From CAZCAC01 sp964496575 (GTDB lineage Bacteria > Planctomycetota > UBA1135 > GCA-002686595): a stretch of 64,000 nucleotides of DNA. Location: the NCBI GenBank assembly GCA_964496575.1, contig CAZCAC010000017.1, positions 1 to 64,000 on the forward strand, given 5' to 3'. The position numbers were made by a program, and so were the translations under genes. The notes beneath the pieces were generated by a model. That model was not told the DNA's origin, ran no database searches, and saw nothing but the letters and a program-made list of their open reading frames with translations. Shown in pieces: positions 8,748-18,713 of this stretch (the first letter of the stretch is position 1; each line of letters starts with the position of its first letter).

Positions 8748-9683
8748 ATGATCCACACCATCCTTCCCTTCGTCGTGCTCGCCGGCTTCACCTCGCCGGC
8801 CTTCGCCCAGTGCCCGGGTGACGACATCCACGAGCCCAACCAGTCCTGCGCCACGGCGGTCGCCCTGACCGCCGGCACCACCTCGGGGCTGGCGATCCTC
8901 GGCGATGACCACGACATGTGGGCATTCACCGTGCCGCCCGGAGAGGACCTCGAGATCGACGTGCTGTTCCTCCACCCGAACGGCAACATCGAGGTCAAGC
9001 TGGTCACCAGCGACTGCAACAACCTGATCGACAGCAGCTACAGCAGCGACGACGACGAGCACGTCAGCGGGCACAACTCCGGGGCGGTACCGGAGGTCAT
9101 GGTCCTGCACGTCTTCGGCATCGGGCCGAACTTCGTGTGCAACGACTACTCGCTGGCGGTGACGATCGGCCAGCCGAACATGAACGCCTACTGCTTCGCC
9201 GACCTGGGCAACCCGACCGGGAACTTCTGCCCCTGCGGTAACGAGAACGACGGCAGCGATCCCGACGGCGCGGGGTGCGCGAACGGCACTTACGCCGCCG
9301 GGGCCCGCCTCTACGGCGGCGGAGTGGCCAGCCTCGCCGCCGACAGCCTGGTGCTCTACGGGGTGCGGGGTCAGCCGAACAACTCCAGCATGTTCTTCCA
9401 GGCGCACAACGACCTCGACGGCCTTGGGGTCTTCCTCGACGACGGCATCCAGTGCGCGGGTGGCACACTGAAGCGGCTGCAGGTCAAGCTGAACAACTCG
9501 GCGGGGAATGCCAATACGACGAACGTGATCAGCGTCCGCTCGGCGAACCTGGGCGATCCCCTGCAGCCCGGCGACACGCGGTACTACCAGTGGTGGTTCC
9601 GCGACAACGTGAACCCGCCCTGCGGTCTGGGGGTCAACGATGCCAACACCTCCAATGGGTTCATGGTCACCTGGCTTCCGTAA
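8748..9683 (+). CDS. Secreted PPC-like domain protein with Cys-rich C-terminal module
   Basis: The 311-residue product has a signal peptide MIHTILPFVVLAGFTSPAFA followed by QCPGDD. The start at 8748 has a Shine-Dalgarno-like CGAGGAG seven bases upstream; the ORF stays open to 8694 but that extension is not leader-like. Residues about 22-150 resemble a bacterial pre-peptidase C-terminal (PPC) beta-sandwich (DDHDMWAFTVPPGEDLEIDV). From about residue 160 the shared Cys-rich module begins (AYCFADLG, FCPCGNENDGS, AGCANG, DDGIQCAGGTLKRLQ) and ends SNGFMVTWLP. Role unknown; likely surface-associated. It follows the GH106-like remnant, whose 3' flank provides its upstream region. Confidence 0.8.
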   Translation: MIHTILPFVVLAGFTSPAFAQCPGDDIHEPNQSCATAVALTAGTTSGLAILGDDHDMWAFTVPPGEDLEIDVLFLHPNGNIEVKLVTSDCNNLIDSSYSSDDDEHVSGHNSGAVPEVMVLHVFGIGPNFVCNDYSLAVTIGQPNMNAYCFADLGNPTGNFCPCGNENDGSDPDGAGCANGTYAAGARLYGGGVASLAADSLVLYGVRGQPNNSSMFFQAHNDLDGLGVFLDDGIQCAGGTLKRLQVKLNNSAGNANTTNVISVRSANLGDPLQPGDTRYYQWWFRDNVNPPCGLGVNDANTSNGFMVTWLP

Positions 9684-9808
9684 CGACCACCGTTCCGTTC
9701 GAGCTCTCGAATGGAGCACGCGCGCGGCTGCCCGATCCGCGTCACCACTCCGTCATCCTTCAACGAACATCGGGATCTGGGGCGGATCAAGTCCCGAAGG
9801 AGACCACC

Positions 9809-10963
9809 ATGCCGATAAGAGGTACCACGCTGATTCCCATCGTTCTGTTGACCGTGGTTCCGACGCTCTCCGCCCAGAATCTCCCGGGCGCGTTGTCGGT
9901 GCCCCCCGTACCACCGACCGTCGTCACGGGCGGCTCGAGCCTCTCGCCGACGGGGACCAGTCAGCCAGCACACCGGGCCAACCTGATCGTCAACGGCGAT
10001 CTCGAGATCTATGCAGGGGACGATTGCGACGACAATCTGCCCAATACTAGCTTCACCTCCTTGATGGCCAACGCGACGGCGTTTGGTGCCGCCGATGAGC
10101 TCGACGTGTACAAGGCGGGCTGCTTCGGGTTGCCCCCGGTCAGCGGGGAACGGAAGGTCGCCATGAACGGCCAACACTACGGTGCCATGGACGCCTTCTC
10201 CCTCGACCTCTCCCCCCCGGTCGTGGCCGGCACGACCTACACGATGAGCTTCTGGGTGTACTCGGACAGTACCTGGACCCCCAATCTGGGGCATATCGAG
10301 ATCGGGCTCTCCGATACCGAAACCATCGCCGGCACGCTCGTGTACGCGGGCTCTTCCACGGGCTTCGATGTCTGGGAGCAGTTCACCACGACCTTCACGG
10401 CACCCGTCGACGCGAACTTCCTCACGGTCGCCCAGGCGGAGCTCGATGCCTGGACGCACGTCGACGCCTTCAGTCTCGAGCCGTCCTCGCCGGGCGTCGG
10501 CTATTGCTTCGGGGACCCCGGCGTCGATACGCCCTGTCCGTGCAACAACGACAACGATGGGAGCATCCCGGGATCCGGCTGCGACAACGGTACCTTTTCC
10601 TCCGGCGCGAAGCTCTCCGCCTCGGGAATCGCCAGCCTGAGCAACGACACGCTGGTGCTGACCGCGACGCACCTGGAGCCCTCCAACAGCGGTCTCTACT
10701 TCCAGGCGAACAATGACCGATCGCCGGGGGTGCTCTGGGGTGACGGCCTCAGCTGCGCGGGTGGCGCCCTGAAGCGGTTGCAGCTCCGCTTCTCGAGCCC
10801 GGCAGGCTCGTCCTCCACGACGATCGGCATCTCCGCCAAGGCGGGCAACATCGCAGCCGGCGATACCAAGTACTACCAGATCTGGTACCGCGATCCGGCG
10901 GGTTCGCCCTGTGGTCATGACTTCAACTCGTCCAACGGTTACGCGATCACCTGGCTGCCGTGA
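9809..10963 (+). CDS. Secreted jelly-roll (CBM-like) protein with Cys-rich C-terminal module
   Basis: The 384-residue protein starts at ATG 9809, nine bases after GAAGGAGA; the open frame reaches back to 9275 but only as antisense-like shadow. The leader MPIRGTTLIPIVLLTVVPTL ends at SAQ. Residues about 55-230 look like a jelly-roll carbohydrate-binding or DUF642-like domain (LIVNGDLEIYAGDDCDDN, then TTYTMSFWVYSDS and a terminal HVDAFSLEPS). The C-terminal 155 residues are the shared module (GYCFGDPG, PCPCNNDNDGS, GDGLSCAGGALKRLQ) ending NGYAITWLP. It is in tandem with the gene at 8748. Possible role: binding of glycans at the cell surface, inferred only from the fold guess. Confidence 0.8.
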   Translation: MPIRGTTLIPIVLLTVVPTLSAQNLPGALSVPPVPPTVVTGGSSLSPTGTSQPAHRANLIVNGDLEIYAGDDCDDNLPNTSFTSLMANATAFGAADELDVYKAGCFGLPPVSGERKVAMNGQHYGAMDAFSLDLSPPVVAGTTYTMSFWVYSDSTWTPNLGHIEIGLSDTETIAGTLVYAGSSTGFDVWEQFTTTFTAPVDANFLTVAQAELDAWTHVDAFSLEPSSPGVGYCFGDPGVDTPCPCNNDNDGSIPGSGCDNGTFSSGAKLSASGIASLSNDTLVLTATHLEPSNSGLYFQANNDRSPGVLWGDGLSCAGGALKRLQLRFSSPAGSSSTTIGISAKAGNIAAGDTKYYQIWYRDPAGSPCGHDFNSSNGYAITWLP

Positions 10964-10979
10964 TATGGATGGACCTGTC
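10958..10979 (+). repeat. 3'-flank repeat of C-terminal module genes, copy 2
   Basis: A 22-base sequence starting CCGTGATATGGATGGACC spans the stop codon of the upstream gene and is identical to the copy at 33655-33676. Here the repeat is followed by GTCCACAT, which can pair with part of it into a short hairpin. Confidence 0.8.
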
Positions 10980-11343
10980 CCCGTCCACATCGGCCCGCAT
11001 CCCTAGCCCTGCGAGGCCGATGCCGACGGCGAGCGGCTGAACGAGACCGGGCTCGAGGTGCCGCCGTCCGGTGACGGGCGGGTTCGGGTGAGCGATTGAG
11101 TGGCTCGAGGGCTGCCCGACGGGCGCCGGCGGTGTGCCGAGACAACCACGAGGTCGAGGGCCGCGTGATCTGGGCGTGGAAGCGCAACACCGTTCCAGTC
11201 GACGAGCAGCGCGAGAAGGAGCTCGTCCGCCCCAGGCGCGTGAAATCGCAGAAACTTGAAACTCTCGCGCGTCGCCGGGAAGCACATGAGTGGGGGACCG
11301 ATCCGGTCCCACGACGAACTCTCTGAGCGACAGGAGACCTCGC
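10980..11343 (+). other. Intergenic region upstream of the DUF1800/DUF1501 pair
   Basis: About 360 bases without a convincing gene. It contains a perfect 7-bp hairpin with a 3-base loop at 11294-11310 (GGGACCG ATC CGGTCCC) and a Shine-Dalgarno sequence GACAGGAGA eight bases before the ATG at 11344. It presumably holds the promoter of the DUF1800 gene, but I cannot assign -35/-10 boxes with confidence. Confidence 0.5.
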
Positions 11344-12957
11344 ATGGCTCGAGCTACGGATGCCGCGCCGCCCTCGGTGCTTTCGAATCTCAGCGGACTG
11401 GGGAGTGAGCTCTCCCGCCGCACTCTACTCAAGGGCGGGGCCACGGGCGCCGCCGCCCTCGGACTCGGCGCTCTCTGATCGCAGCCCGCGTCCGGCGCCA
11501 TCGGCGGTCCCGGCGGCCTGGAGCCGCGCAGCGACCTGCTCATGCTCGTCAATCGCGTGTCCCAGGGCTTCACCCAGGCCTAGTGGACCAAGGCCAGCAA
11601 CCTGGGCTACGTCGGGTACCTCACCAGCGTGCTCGCGGGACCGACGAGCGATCCGCCGGGCGACGCGTTCCTGGCGAAACTCCTCCCGACCATCGGCTGG
11701 ACGCCGGATGAGGCGCTCACGAACTACGGCGGGAACCCGGACCTTCTCGTGCGGTGGTGCCAGCAGGCCACGATCGGGCTTTCGGTCGTGTCCGAGAGGA
11801 TCCTGCTCGAGCGCATGATGGACTTCTGGTCCAACAAGCTGAACGTCTACGGCAAGAAGCCGGGTGTTGGAATCCTGAAGAACTACAGCGATTACCACAT
11901 CATCCGCCCCAACGCCCTGGGCTCCGTCAAGCACTTGCTGACCGCCTTCGCCAAGGATACGTCGGTCCTGTACTACCTCGACAACGTGAACAGCTCCGGC
12001 CCGGTCCCGAACGAGAACTGGGCGCGCGAGTACCTCGAGCTGTACACCATGGGTCAGGACGACCCGATCTTCGGCGGCAGCGTCCCCCCGAACTACAAGG
12101 AGGAAGACGTACAGGCTGCCGCGGCGGCCTTCACGGGCTGGTCCTATGATCCGGCGCCCGGGCCGAACCGCGGCCTGTTCCTGTACAAGCCGGGCCAGCA
12201 CCTCTCGGGCCCGAAGACGTTCATGGGCATCCGCCTGGTCCAGGACGACACGACGCCCGGCGAGGGTGATCAGGTGGTGAGCATCGTCGTGAACAGCCTC
12301 AAGACCGGGCGCGGCATGGCGGCCAAGATGATTCGCCACCTGCTGCGTCGGGACCCGACGCCGGCCCAGATCAACTCCGCCTCGCTCATCTACCGCGGCT
12401 CCGGCGTCACCGACATGGTGGGCGACATTCTCTCGCAGGCCAACGTCTCGGCGCTGACTCCCGCCGACTACCTGCTGAGCTCGCCGTCCCGCTTCATGTA
12501 CCAGGCGCTGCGCGCCATGGGCGCGACCCCGGAGTGGAACGGCGTAGGCCCGCTCACCGAGCTGCAGCGCATGGGCAACGCGCCCTTCGAGTGGCCAGCG
12601 CCCGACGGATACACGGACGTGCCCGAGAAGTGGGCCGGCGGGATCTTCGCGCGCTGGGAGTTCGCGAACAAGCTCTTCACGGCACCGGACATGTCCGGAC
12701 AGAACCCCGAGTTCGAGGGCGTCGTGTTCACCGACGCCGAGCTCTTGGCCAAGGTCAAGCCGTACTCGACGGTGATGGACATCATCAACAACCTCGACGA
12801 CCTGTTCACGGGTGGGGTGCTCTCGGACAACGAGAAGAGCGTGCTCGAGGCGTACGTCAACGTCGCCCTCGCGCCGCCGTTCAGCGTGTCGCCTTTCCAG
12901 GTGCTACGCGAGCTCTTCGCCCTGTCCATCTCCACCCCGACCTTCCAGTACTACTAA
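11344..12957 (+). pseudogene. DUF1800 family protein with two in-frame stop codons
   Basis: The 538-codon frame encodes a twin-arginine leader (SRRTLLKGGATGAAALGLGA) and then a DUF1800 protein. Codon 45 (11476-11478) is TGA and codon 80 (11581-11583) is TAG. The frame stays coding on both sides with normal third-position GC: DLLMLVNRVSQGFTQA, stop, WTKASNLGYVGYL fits the usual start of DUF1800 domains. Both stops are one substitution from a sense codon (TAG from GAG, for example). The longest uninterrupted product would begin at ATG 11629 and lack the export signal and domain start. DUF1800 proteins are typically exported and paired with DUF1501 proteins; their role is not established. This is either a young pseudogene or a sequence error. 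Confidence 0.8.
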
Positions 12958-12971
12958 GGGAGCGCCACCTG

Positions 12972-14429
12972 ATGACGAACGAACTTGTGGACGAGAGAGA
13001 CGAGAGTACGGTCTCCGAGGGCTCGTCGGATGCCGAGCCCGTGACGCGCCGCGGCATGCTGTCGCATTCCAGTCTGATGATGGCTGCAGGGGTTGCCAGC
13101 GCGCCCCTGTGGTTCACCAGGAGTACGGCGTCGGCCAACCCGGGCAGGGCGCAGCACACGCTGGTGATCCTGTTCCTGCGGGGCGGATGCGACGGCCTGT
13201 CGATGGTCGCGCCCAGGCTCGCGACGGGCGGGCCCGACGTGTTCTACGAGACGCAACGGCAGACCCCTGCCGGGGGCCGGCAGCTCGCCATCCCACAGCC
13301 GGGTCCCGGGAACGGCGTGATCGCCCTGACGGATTCGGCCTCGAACCAGATCCCGTGGATGCTCTCCGAGGGCGCCGCGGCCGCGTATCCGATGTACCAG
13401 GCCGGCGACCTCGCGTTCGTGCACGGTGTCGGCCTGCCGGTCGTGAACAACGGGTCGCACTTCTTCTCCCAGGACTACATGGAGGACGGCACCTTCAGCG
13501 GGACCTCCGACGGCCTGGGCTGGGCCGGTCGGGCGATGCAGGCCATCACCTCGACGCAGATCTGGCGTGGCATGGGCTACGGCAAGCTCCTGCAGCGCAC
13601 GCTCTTCGGCGCGCCGAAGACGGTCGCCATCCCGGATCCCGCGAACTACGACCTCAACGGAGCGGCCGACTCGAAGGAACTGCGCAAGCTGGCCCTGGGC
13701 CTCCTGTTCAACGTCGCGGACGAACCGCTGAAGAGCACCGCCGCGGACTCCCTGGACACCGTCGAGAAGATCAACGGTCAAGGGATCTTCCTGAAGCCCA
13801 GCACGGCGACCTACCCCGACTCGGTTTTCGGTGAGCAGATGAAGAGAACCCAGCAGCTCATCCAGGCCAGCGCGGATCCGTCGATCGACGTGAACCTCGA
13901 GACGGTCATGATGGACTACGGCGACTGGGACAACCACACGCAGATGGGCCCCACGCCGACGCCGGGCGACCCCAATGGCGAGGGCATGCACAACCGGATG
14001 AAGGACGTCTTCGAGAGCATGGCGGCCTTCTACACGGACCTGAAGACCCACGCCCCGAACGCGAACTACACCCTCGCCATCGTGAGCGAGTTCGGCCGCC
14101 GCCTCACGGCCAACGGGAACGCCGGCGTCGACCACGGCAAGGGCCTCCCGATGGCCATCATGGGATCGAGCGGCGTCAACGGACAGAACGTCTTCACGAT
14201 GCTGTCCGACAACAAGACCCCCGGCTGGGCCGGCCTCCAGGCCCATTCGGTCCTTCAGACCGGCAGCACGACGTCGTACAACCTGCTCGACACGATCGAC
14301 TACCGCCGCGTGCTGGGCGAGATCCTCGAGAAGCGCCTCGGCCTCACGCAGGCCGAAGTCCGCGGCGTCTTCCCGGGCTACGACTACGGCCTGTTCCCCG
14401 AGACAAGTTCCGTCGGCGCCCTCCTCTGA
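12972..14429 (+). CDS. DUF1501 family Tat-exported protein
   Basis: The 485-residue protein follows the DUF1800 gene by 14 bp, the usual pairing for these two families. The leader contains a twin-arginine motif (VTRRGMLSHSSLMMAAGVAS), implying folded export by Tat. The body starts TLVILFLRGGCDGLSMV and includes MMDYGDWDNHTQMGP and LAIVSEFGRR, features of DUF1501 proteins, which are distantly related to the alkaline phosphatase/sulfatase superfamily. The start at 12972 was chosen because it places the leader at the N terminus; the frame is open upstream only as an overlap with DUF1800. Substrate unknown. With DUF1800 interrupted, this gene may be translated alone or poorly if the two are translationally coupled. 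Confidence 0.88.
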   Translation: MTNELVDERDESTVSEGSSDAEPVTRRGMLSHSSLMMAAGVASAPLWFTRSTASANPGRAQHTLVILFLRGGCDGLSMVAPRLATGGPDVFYETQRQTPAGGRQLAIPQPGPGNGVIALTDSASNQIPWMLSEGAAAAYPMYQAGDLAFVHGVGLPVVNNGSHFFSQDYMEDGTFSGTSDGLGWAGRAMQAITSTQIWRGMGYGKLLQRTLFGAPKTVAIPDPANYDLNGAADSKELRKLALGLLFNVADEPLKSTAADSLDTVEKINGQGIFLKPSTATYPDSVFGEQMKRTQQLIQASADPSIDVNLETVMMDYGDWDNHTQMGPTPTPGDPNGEGMHNRMKDVFESMAAFYTDLKTHAPNANYTLAIVSEFGRRLTANGNAGVDHGKGLPMAIMGSSGVNGQNVFTMLSDNKTPGWAGLQAHSVLQTGSTTSYNLLDTIDYRRVLGEILEKRLGLTQAEVRGVFPGYDYGLFPETSSVGALL

Positions 14430-14460
14430 TCCACTCGGAGTCAGAACGACTTCCGCCACG

Positions 14461-14505
14461 TTCGCGCGCAGGATTGCCGTCTCTGGCGGCGATCCTGCAC
14501 GCGAA
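14461..14505. terminator. Bidirectional terminator-like hairpin
   Basis: A 19-bp stem with two mismatches and a 7-base loop (left arm 14461-14479, right arm 14487-14505) lies in the 117-bp space between the convergent DUF1501 gene and the FG-GAP gene at 14547. There is no strong U-tract, but position and stability suit a shared terminator. Confidence 0.6.
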
Positions 14506-14546
14506 TGTGGAGGAAGCTGTCCTGGCTCCGTACTCCCGCATTCCCG

Positions 14547-17500
14547 TCACCGAGGACCGAGGGACGACTTCGAGGCGGAGGATGCCGCCGACCCACCTCC
14601 GGAGGTGCTCACCGACGACCGCAGCTTCGCCTCGTGAAGGCTCCTCGACGAGGCGCTGAACCACGGGCCGCGAGGGAAGAAGGGATTGTTCGAGGTGACC
14701 CGCACGCGCCAGCAGTAGGAGCGAGACCACTCCAGGCCCGTCACCGGGCAGGTGAAATCGACCGCCGCTCCGTCGGGCCCCGGCAGGCCGGGATCGTGAG
14801 GGAGGCTCTCCTCGAGCGTCGCCACGTCCCAGCTCTCGTCGTGGCGCCGGACCTCCCACACGAAGTGGAGCTCTTCCCGCCCCGCGGGGCTCCAGGCGCG
14901 CAGGCCGAAGTCGAAGGCGCCGGTCACCGCCGTGCGCCCGCCGATCGCGAGTCGCGCTGAGCCGCTCGCCTGGCTCTGAACGGGGCGGCGCGTCCTGCCG
15001 CCGTACTCGTGGTTGCCCAGGTAGACGTAGGCTTCTCCGGGGAGGCTGAGCGGTGAGAGACAAGGGGCGCCGACGATGACGTCGGAGAAGCCGTCGCCGT
15101 TCACGTCACCCGCCCGGGCGACCGAGCGGCCGGCGTCCAGGTTCGGGTCGGCCGGCACCGCGTTCCAGCTGCTGGCAGCCATGTAGCTGCCCGTGCCCGG
15201 CTGATGCGCGCACACGATGAGGAGCGGTCGGCCACCACCCGAGGTCGTTTCGAAGCCCGGGGCTCCGGCGATGATGTCGCTGAAGCCGTCACCGTTGACG
15301 TCCCCCGCGGAGTCGACCGACCAGCCCAGGAAGTGGGTCGACGCGTCGCCGAGCTCCGTATCCGCGATGACCCAGCCGGGTCCGGCGTCCTTGCCGAGGT
15401 AGAGCAGTACCCTTCCACCGTCGACGTGGGAGCCCGAGAAGCAGGGCTCACCGACGACGAGGTCGCTCCGGCCGTCGCCGTCGACGTCCCCGGCCCCCGC
15501 CAGCGAGAAGCCGAACTGCGCTCCCCAGTTGGAGGCGGGGAACAGCGTGGTTCCGAGGCCCCCGAGGCCCGACGGTCCGCCGAGGTAGACGTAGACCTTG
15601 CCCACGCCGGGTTTCGAGGGGGAGTGGTCGACCAGTGGTGCGCCGATGGCGATGTCCCCGTAGCCGTCTCCATCCACGTCGCCGATCCCGGCCACGCTCC
15701 AGCCGAAGTAATCATTGTCACCCTCGCCAGCAGCGGTCCACGACGGCGTGGAACCGTAGCCCGCGGGTGATCCCAGGTAGACGCACACCTCACCGATAGA
15801 GCTGTTGGTGTCCGGAGCCCCGGCGATCAGATCGGCGCAGCCGTCCCCGTTCACGTCGCCTCCCGCGACCGACCACCCGAGCGACGCGAAGGCGGAGAGT
15901 CCCTCCAGGATCCGTGGCGTGCCGGAGAGACCCGTCTCGGACCCGGCGAAGACGTAGACCGCGCCACGCGCCCACAGCGTCGCGGAGTACACCGGTGCGC
16001 CCACGACGAGATCGTCGAAGCCGTCGCCGTTCATGTCGCCCACGGAAGCGACGGAGTAGCCGAACCACTCCGTACCGGCGGGGGTGAACTGCCAGTCGGG
16101 CTGGATCAGCTCGCCCGAGAAGTCCACGCTCCCGTAGTAGACCCTCACCGTCCCGGTCCCGCCCTCGGACGGGCTGCCGACGACGATGTCGTCGAAGCCG
16201 TCGCCGTTCAGGTCGCCGGCGGAGTGCACCGCTTCACCGAAGTCCTTCTCGGCGACCGGCGCCAGCTTTGCGTCGTGAGCACCCTGCAGGGCAGCGCCCG
16301 TCCAGTAGCCCACGATGACGAATCCTTCGTCGGTGAAGTCACCGTCGAAACCGGGTGCACCGACCAGGTAGTCGCTGAAGCCGTCCCCGTCGATGTCGCC
16401 GGCTGTCGCCACCGCCGTGGCCCAGCCGATGCCGCTGATGTTCATCGAGTGGATGGGACCGACCAGCCCGAGGGCGGAGCCGGCGTACAGGAGCTGCTCG
16501 CCGGGATTGGTCGTTCCCGGTCCGCCGACGATCAGGTCGGCGAAACCATCTCCTTGCAGGTCACCGGCAGTCTCGAGGGCCCAGCCCAGCCGGCGGTAGT
16601 TCTCGTCTCCCCAGAGCGTACCTCCCGCCATGCTCGAGAGTCCGGCCGGGCCGCCGAAGAAGGCGGAGACGAGACCGAGGTCCGTCCCGGGCCCGTCGAC
16701 GCCGGGCGCGCCGGTGACGACGTCGGCAAAACCGTCTCCGTTGAGGTCACCCGCGGGGGCCACGGCCCACCCGAGCCACGCTCCATTCTGCGAGCCCTGC
16801 CACTCCCGGTGAGCGGCGAGCTCGACTCCCCCCGCGCTGCCTCGGTAGACCCGCACGTGCCCGCGCATTCCCGAGCTGTCCGTCCCCGGGCCGCCGATGA
16901 CCACGTCGTCGAAGCCGTCGGAGTCGACGTCTCCGGCGGTGTGGACCGAGTGGCCGAACCTGCCGCCGTTGGCGGGGCCCGGGAGCTCCGCGCCGAGGGT
17001 CAGGTTCCCCGACGGAGCTCCGAGGTAGACGTAGGCGGAGCCCCGGTCGCCGTCCCGCCCGGGCGCGCCGACGATCACGTCCGCGAAACCGTCATCGTTG
17101 ACGTCACCCGCGGTGCGAACCGAGAACCCGAACGCGGCGGCGTGCTCGGTGCCCAGCGCTTCCCAGACCGGCGCGGTGGCGAGCCCCGCCGGCGAACCCA
17201 GGTAGAGCGCCGCGTAGCCGAGGTTGAGCCCTCCCGAGGGGTGGATCGGCGCACCGACGATCACGTCGTCGTACCCGTCGCCGTTCACGTCTCCCGCCGT
17301 GGCCACGGCCTCGCCCAGGTGACTCCAGGTCGCGCTGCCGGCGACGCTCCAGCAGGGCAGGTTCACGTGTCCCGAGGGCGACCCGTCGTAGACGCGGACG
17401 AGCCCGTTGTTGATGAAGCCGCCACTGTCGTACTTCGGGGCGCCGACGATGATGTCGCTGTAACCGTCGCCGTTGACGTCACCGGCCGTGCCGATCGCGG

Positions 17501-17621
17501 ATCCGAAGCCGGAGTTCCCCTGGCCGCCGTAGATGACGCCGACCTCGGCAGGGGCCGTGGTGAAGGTGCCGAGAGTCAGGAGGAGGCCCAGGAGCGCTGC
17601 CTTCGGGGAAATGGATCTCAT
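14547..17621 (-). CDS. Secreted FG-GAP (integrin-alpha-like) propeller protein
   Basis: The 1024-residue protein has a leader MRSISPKAALLGLLLTLGTF starting at ATG 17619-17621; the frame opens earlier but without leader character. It is almost entirely FG-GAP repeats, more than a dozen copies of GDVNGDGxxDxxVGAP, the calcium-binding blade motif of integrin-type beta-propellers, probably forming two propellers. The last 150 residues form a fibronectin-like domain (LRAWSPAGREELHFVWEVRR, YCWRVRV, PWFSASS), and the Ser-rich tail SVSTSGGGSAASSASKSS ends SLGPR. It lacks the W-L-P module of its neighbours. Likely a surface adhesin or structural protein. It is divergent from the sigma factor gene at 17870. 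Confidence 0.85.
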   Translation of the reverse strand: MRSISPKAALLGLLLTLGTFTTAPAEVGVIYGGQGNSGFGSAIGTAGDVNGDGYSDIIVGAPKYDSGGFINNGLVRVYDGSPSGHVNLPCWSVAGSATWSHLGEAVATAGDVNGDGYDDVIVGAPIHPSGGLNLGYAALYLGSPAGLATAPVWEALGTEHAAAFGFSVRTAGDVNDDGFADVIVGAPGRDGDRGSAYVYLGAPSGNLTLGAELPGPANGGRFGHSVHTAGDVDSDGFDDVVIGGPGTDSSGMRGHVRVYRGSAGGVELAAHREWQGSQNGAWLGWAVAPAGDLNGDGFADVVTGAPGVDGPGTDLGLVSAFFGGPAGLSSMAGGTLWGDENYRRLGWALETAGDLQGDGFADLIVGGPGTTNPGEQLLYAGSALGLVGPIHSMNISGIGWATAVATAGDIDGDGFSDYLVGAPGFDGDFTDEGFVIVGYWTGAALQGAHDAKLAPVAEKDFGEAVHSAGDLNGDGFDDIVVGSPSEGGTGTVRVYYGSVDFSGELIQPDWQFTPAGTEWFGYSVASVGDMNGDGFDDLVVGAPVYSATLWARGAVYVFAGSETGLSGTPRILEGLSAFASLGWSVAGGDVNGDGCADLIAGAPDTNSSIGEVCVYLGSPAGYGSTPSWTAAGEGDNDYFGWSVAGIGDVDGDGYGDIAIGAPLVDHSPSKPGVGKVYVYLGGPSGLGGLGTTLFPASNWGAQFGFSLAGAGDVDGDGRSDLVVGEPCFSGSHVDGGRVLLYLGKDAGPGWVIADTELGDASTHFLGWSVDSAGDVNGDGFSDIIAGAPGFETTSGGGRPLLIVCAHQPGTGSYMAASSWNAVPADPNLDAGRSVARAGDVNGDGFSDVIVGAPCLSPLSLPGEAYVYLGNHEYGGRTRRPVQSQASGSARLAIGGRTAVTGAFDFGLRAWSPAGREELHFVWEVRRHDESWDVATLEESLPHDPGLPGPDGAAVDFTCPVTGLEWSRSYCWRVRVTSNNPFFPRGPWFSASSRSLHEAKLRSSVSTSGGGSAASSASKSSLGPR

Positions 17622-17869
17622 CGTGCTGTCCTCGTCTTGCGGGGGAGTCGATCGCCCCTCGTCCGGGACGGGGCGGTTTCCACCCACATCCGGCCCGGGC
17701 CCCGGACGTCACGCCCGGAAGCGAGAATCCTCCGGTGGGGCGGATCGCGGATCCCCGGCGGAACCGGGCGCCGGAGCGTGCTAGCCTGGATCCGCGCCGG
17801 TCTCCCGGCGACCGCCGGCACGCGCTCACGACACAGGCCTTCCCCATTCCTCGAGCTCCACCTCACCCC

Positions 17870-18619
17870 GTGACCGATCCGCACTTTCACACCACCCGCT
17901 GGTCCGTCGTGCGGGGGGCCGGGCACGCCGGGGCCGAGGCCCGGCGGGAGGCGCTCGAGGCGCTCTGCTCCAGCTACTGGTACCCGCTCTTCGCCTACCT
18001 GCGCCGGGCCGGCCGGGAGCCGGACCGGGCGGCGGACCTGGTGCAGGGGCTCTTCGCCCGGCTCCTCGCGGGAGAGGGACTGAAGACGGTGGAGCCGCAG
18101 GGGGGACGGTTCCGGGCGTGGCTCCTCGTCGCCCTGCGCAACCACGAGCGGGACTTGCTCGAACAGGAGGGAGCCCAGCGGCGCGGAGGAGGGCGCGCGC
18201 CGGTCTCGATCGACGCCCTGGGAGGGGAGCGCCGCTACGAGATCGAAGCTCCCCGGGCGGAACAGCCCGACGCCTTCTTCGAACGGACCTGGGCGCGGCA
18301 GGTCCTGGAGAATGCACGGCTGAACCTGAAGGCCGAGTACGAGCGGGACGGGCGGGGTGCGGTCTTCGAGACCCTCGGGGCGATCTTGCGGACGGGAGAG
18401 GGTCCGCCGGAGCGGGAGGAGCTGGCGAAGAAACTGGGGCTTTCCTCGGTGGCCCTGCGAGTGGCCGTCCATCGCCTGCGCAGCCGTTACCGGGTCGCCG
18501 TGCTGGAAGAAGTGCGCTCCACCCTGGGGGAAGACGTGGACCCGGGGAGCGAGCTCGATCACCTGTTGCAGGCGGTGGGAGCGGGGCGAGAGTCCGTGCC
18601 CGGATCCGGACCGCCGTGA
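17870..18619 (+). CDS. ECF-type RNA polymerase sigma factor, planctomycete type
   Basis: The 249-residue product begins at GTG 17870 with TDPHFHTTRWSVV, the typical opening of a large planctomycete ECF sigma group. Region 2 is visible as LCSSYWYPLFAYLRRAGREP, DLVQGLFARLL and GRFRAWLLVALRNH; region 4 as LGLSSVALRVAVHRLRSRYR. It would direct RNA polymerase to a dedicated promoter set. The gene is followed 94 bp downstream by a Ser/Thr kinase in the same direction, the common arrangement in which the kinase takes the place of an anti-sigma factor. The 248-bp divergent region upstream (17622-17869) probably contains its promoter. The upstream in-frame ATG at 17735 would add an unrelated Arg/Pro-rich stretch. 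Confidence 0.88.
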   Translation: MTDPHFHTTRWSVVRGAGHAGAEARREALEALCSSYWYPLFAYLRRAGREPDRAADLVQGLFARLLAGEGLKTVEPQGGRFRAWLLVALRNHERDLLEQEGAQRRGGGRAPVSIDALGGERRYEIEAPRAEQPDAFFERTWARQVLENARLNLKAEYERDGRGAVFETLGAILRTGEGPPEREELAKKLGLSSVALRVAVHRLRSRYRVAVLEEVRSTLGEDVDPGSELDHLLQAVGAGRESVPGSGPP

Positions 18620-18713
18620 TCGACGAGAAATCCCGCGCGGCCGGTAACATCTGCGTCGGAATCCCGTGGGTGAGGTCGGACGACCCCTGACCACCCGCAG
18701 CGGAGATCGACAG

